From: Thamnaconus septentrionalis
Taxonomy: Eukaryota; Chordata; Actinopteri; Tetraodontiformes; Monacanthidae
Assembly (NCBI GenBank): GCA_009823395.1
Contig: CM020501.1
Span: 10,592,361-10,656,360 of the forward strand
Length of the DNA: 64,000 bases
Reading direction: 5' to 3'
In this document: piece after piece, positions 62,440 through 64,000 of the stretch
Layout: the number at the start of each line of letters is the position of its first letter
Position numbering within the stretch: position 1 is the first letter of the stretch
Program-made: the position numbers and the translations under genes
Notes under the pieces: generated by a model
The model's input: only the letters and a program-made list of their open reading frames with translations
Told to the model about the DNA's origin: nothing
Database searches by the model: none

Positions 62440-62580
62440 ACTACGTACTCCCCATTAATTGTGTGGAAAATCGTCGTCGCACAAGATACTGCTCCTGCGC
62501 GATCGCTACATTTTTGTCCTTCGTGTGACGCCATAGACTAGCCACCTCTGATTGGTTGCCCTGCCGTCCATGCCGGACTC
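62440..62580 (+). promoter_or_regulatory. probable lsm6 promoter
   Basis: The tract is richer in CpG than its surroundings, with GCGCGATCGC-type sequence near 62498 and an inverted CCAAT box at 62551-62555. No TATA box is visible, which fits a housekeeping RNA-processing gene. Confidence 0.45.
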
Positions 62581-62625
62581 GAATCGTTTGTTCAACGCGC
62601 AGGCTGTTTACAACAACGTCGACAG
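62580..62625 (+). other. lsm6: probable non-coding exon 1 of lsm6 (5' end uncertain)
   Basis: A strong donor (GTCGACAG/GTAATG, GT at 62626-62627) lies 352 bases before the acceptor of the first coding exon. An inverted CCAAT box (ATTGG, 62551-62555) is about 70 bases upstream of the donor, in a local region of raised CpG. Vertebrate LSM6 has a non-coding first exon. The transcription start is not visible, so the left boundary is a guess. Confidence 0.5.
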
Positions 62626-62977
62626 GTAATGTCCCGTCACCATATATCTTCAGCAAATTATTAAACCTATTATTAAATCAACATTATCGCTAGGCTGATT
62701 CGGGTTAAATGTACAAAAGACCGTGCACACACCTTGCTCAAGTTGTAGCATATTAATCGGGTGATAGCCGCTAGCCTTACAAATTAGCTCAAAGCTAATG
62801 CTCTCTTACTGAGATAACGCGTAATAATTCAGTCATTTTGGCCTTATTGCAATACTCTGAGACCCTCGGATCATCAGTGCTTCTCATTACATTGCAGCGA
62901 TATTGTCCTTTTTTTCGTGTTTCAAACTAACGTCCACCGTTGAATCTCCGTGTGTCTTTGTCACTCTGACATCACAG
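62626..62977 (+). other. lsm6 intron 1
   Basis: A short intron in the 5' UTR, ending in a pyrimidine-rich tract and CATCACAG. An in-frame ATG at 62903 would extend the reading by 29 residues but lies inside this intron. Confidence 0.55.
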
Positions 62978-62989
62978 CACCAAGTCAGG

Positions 62990-63083
62990 ATGAGTCTGAG
63001 AAAGCAGACCCCGAGCGATTTCCTGAAGCAGATCATAGGAAGACCTGTGGTCGTCAAGCTGAACTCCGGCGTCGATTACAGAG
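62990..63083 (+). CDS. lsm6: lsm6 first coding exon: N-terminal helix and start of Sm fold
   Basis: This exon encodes MSLRKQTPSDFLKQIIGRPV and on to Arg31, plus the first base of Gly32. It is nearly identical to vertebrate LSM6, a subunit of the LSM2-8 ring that binds the 3' end of U6 snRNA in the nucleus and of the LSM1-7 ring used in cytoplasmic mRNA decay. The donor is CAGAG/GTAATG (GT at 63084-63085). The acceptor most likely lies at 62976-62977 (CATCACAG), leaving about 12 bases of 5' UTR before the ATG; an alternative AG is at 62987-62988. The Sm1 motif (VKLNSGVDYRG) starts here. Confidence 0.95.
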
Positions 63084-63188
63084 GTAATGATGCCGCCATG
63101 CCACGTTTGACTTCAAGCACGTATCACACATGAACAATAAGGTTAGACTGTACATTGACTACATGCGACACGTTTGTTGTGTTTACAG
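63084..63188 (+). other. lsm6 intron 2 (105 bp)
   Basis: A very short intron splitting the Gly32 codon after its first base, with GTAATG donor and TTTACAG acceptor. Confidence 0.9.
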
Positions 63189-63302
63189 GGGTCCTGGCCT
63201 GCCTGGATGGTTACATGAACATTGCCATAGAGCAAACTGAAGAGTATGTCAACGGGCAGCTGAAGAACAAATACGGAGATGCTTTTCTCAGAGGAAACAA
63301 TG
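63189..63302 (+). CDS. lsm6: lsm6 second coding exon: core of Sm domain
   Basis: The acceptor is TTTACAG (AG at 63187-63188), and the donor is AATG/GTAAGA. The exon gives residues 32-69: the rest of Sm1 (GVLACLDGYMNIAIEQTEE) and the opening of Sm2 (RGNN, 66-69, the RNA-binding loop). Human LSM6 has 80 residues, so one short exon of about 11 codons is missing and lies to the right of the window; I do not see it in 63303-64000. Two conservative differences from the human sequence I remember are Ile45 and Leu65. Phases (1-1) match the neighbouring exon. Confidence 0.95.
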
Positions 63303-64000
63303 GTAAGAATGTTTCAGGTTAATTTCAAGGTTTTATTTTTTTAGTTTTTCTTTGCAAATTGACAGTACATTGCAGCACACAATTCACCGATAGTGAAACT
63401 CAATACTGTCGAGTTTCATCTTATTATCTTGCAGTCCAAGTAGTAAGAATTTAAGTTATACCAGGCCTGGAAAAAAGTTGGTGCATCTTGCAAGCAAAAA
63501 GCCAGCATTGCATTTATTTGCAACCACTTTTAAAACCCGGATAAAAGTCTCTAATACTGCTGATAGTGATTTTAAATGAGTGTTTATAGAGTAACACTCA
63601 AATCTTGATAGTGGATTTGATGACTACAATTATGATATGGACAGTAATTTAAATCCTTATTAAAAAAAAGAATCCTGAACGACAGAATTACATCCTATAA
63701 ATCTAATCATCAGAGGGTCTGTTACTGGATGAAAGCTCTTGTCTGGAGTCACTTTAACTCAGAAACATGTTGGACGTGTTTACAAAATGTTATTCGAAAG
63801 AACTGAATTTTACCACTATATTTTTTGAAGAGCTTTTCACAAATATAGGACTTAATTTACAGGATTTTTTCCCCTTTTAAAACCCTAAAGGTACAATTTT
63901 GAAATGTTAGATCAGCTTTGTTTGTGCGGCAGGATTAAAACAGTAGTGTTGCTGATAGAAGAAACACGATGTGAGACTCTGCCTTTTTTCACATTTGTCT
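63303..64000 (+). other. lsm6 intron 3, truncated by window end
   Basis: AT-rich sequence after a GTAAGA donor. The last coding exon was looked for and not seen. Confidence 0.75.

Larger units (their letters stand above)
49300..62440. other. intergenic tract between znf827 and lsm6 promoters (about 13 kb)
   Basis: The two genes diverge from this tract. Apart from microsatellites and one short GGTCCAGTGTG fragment at 49977-49996, I recognise no transposon, in contrast to introns 1 and 4. Several AT-rich, non-repetitive, motif-dense blocks (listed separately) occupy much of it, which fits a regulatory landscape for znf827. No coding sequence is supported. Unassigned stretches include 50450-52700, 55320-56200 and 58140-59640. 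Confidence 0.6.

Noticed and set aside
62903..62989. N-terminal extension of lsm6 by 29 residues from an upstream ATG
   Set aside because: The extension lies before a splice acceptor at 62976-62977, and the vertebrate LSM6 start is the Met at 62990.

Overview
The window is vertebrate nuclear DNA, most probably from a ray-finned (teleost) fish. This rests on three things: two intron-split genes whose proteins are recognisably animal, a very high load of (CA)n and (CT)n microsatellites, and small decayed DNA transposons (hAT, PIF/Harbinger-like and Tc1-like) plus tRNA-derived SINEs of the kind that fill teleost introns. I cannot name the species. No prokaryotic features, no CRISPR array and no recognisable RNA gene were found.

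Two genes are present. On the minus strand, from about 48.7 kb to beyond position 1, lie the first six coding exons of znf827 (zinc finger protein 827): 48631-48673, 28335-29645, 25581-25753, 24348-24831, 10741-11028 and 499-741. They join in frame at canonical GT/AG sites and encode residues 1-847. The reading starts with the RRK-type NuRD-binding N-terminus (14 residues on its own exon), continues through a long low-complexity Ser/Ala/Gly-rich exon with conserved hydrophobic blocks, then three C2H2 zinc fingers, and then three exons that each carry a KxE(P) site and a repeated 19-residue helix-like module. The remaining exons, including the C-terminal zinc fingers known from mammals, lie to the left of the window. 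On the plus strand at the right edge is the 5' part of lsm6 (U6 snRNA-associated Sm-like protein), with a probable non-coding exon 1 and coding exons at 62990-63083 and 63189-63302. The last 11 or so codons lie outside. The divergent pair znf827/lsm6 matches the neighbour order on human chromosome 4.

Layout: 1-498 intron 6; 742-10740 intron 5; 11029-24347 intron 4, rich in transposon relics; 24832-25580 intron 3; 25754-28334 intron 2; 29646-48630 intron 1, holding a nested hAT-in-SINE insertion, a Tc1 relic, other MITEs and several non-repetitive blocks that look like regulatory elements; 48674 to about 49300 the GC-rich znf827 5' region; 49300-62500 an intergenic tract almost free of transposons, with many AT-rich, motif-dense blocks; 62500-64000 lsm6.

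There is no evidence of an undescribed multi-gene system. The points most worth a second look are the serial duplication of a symmetric phase-1 exon module in znf827, a perfect DR5 nuclear-receptor site inside a motif cluster upstream of znf827, repeated RFX X-box-like motifs, and the nested transposon chronology. All statements about conservation come from remembered family features, because no alignment could be run.
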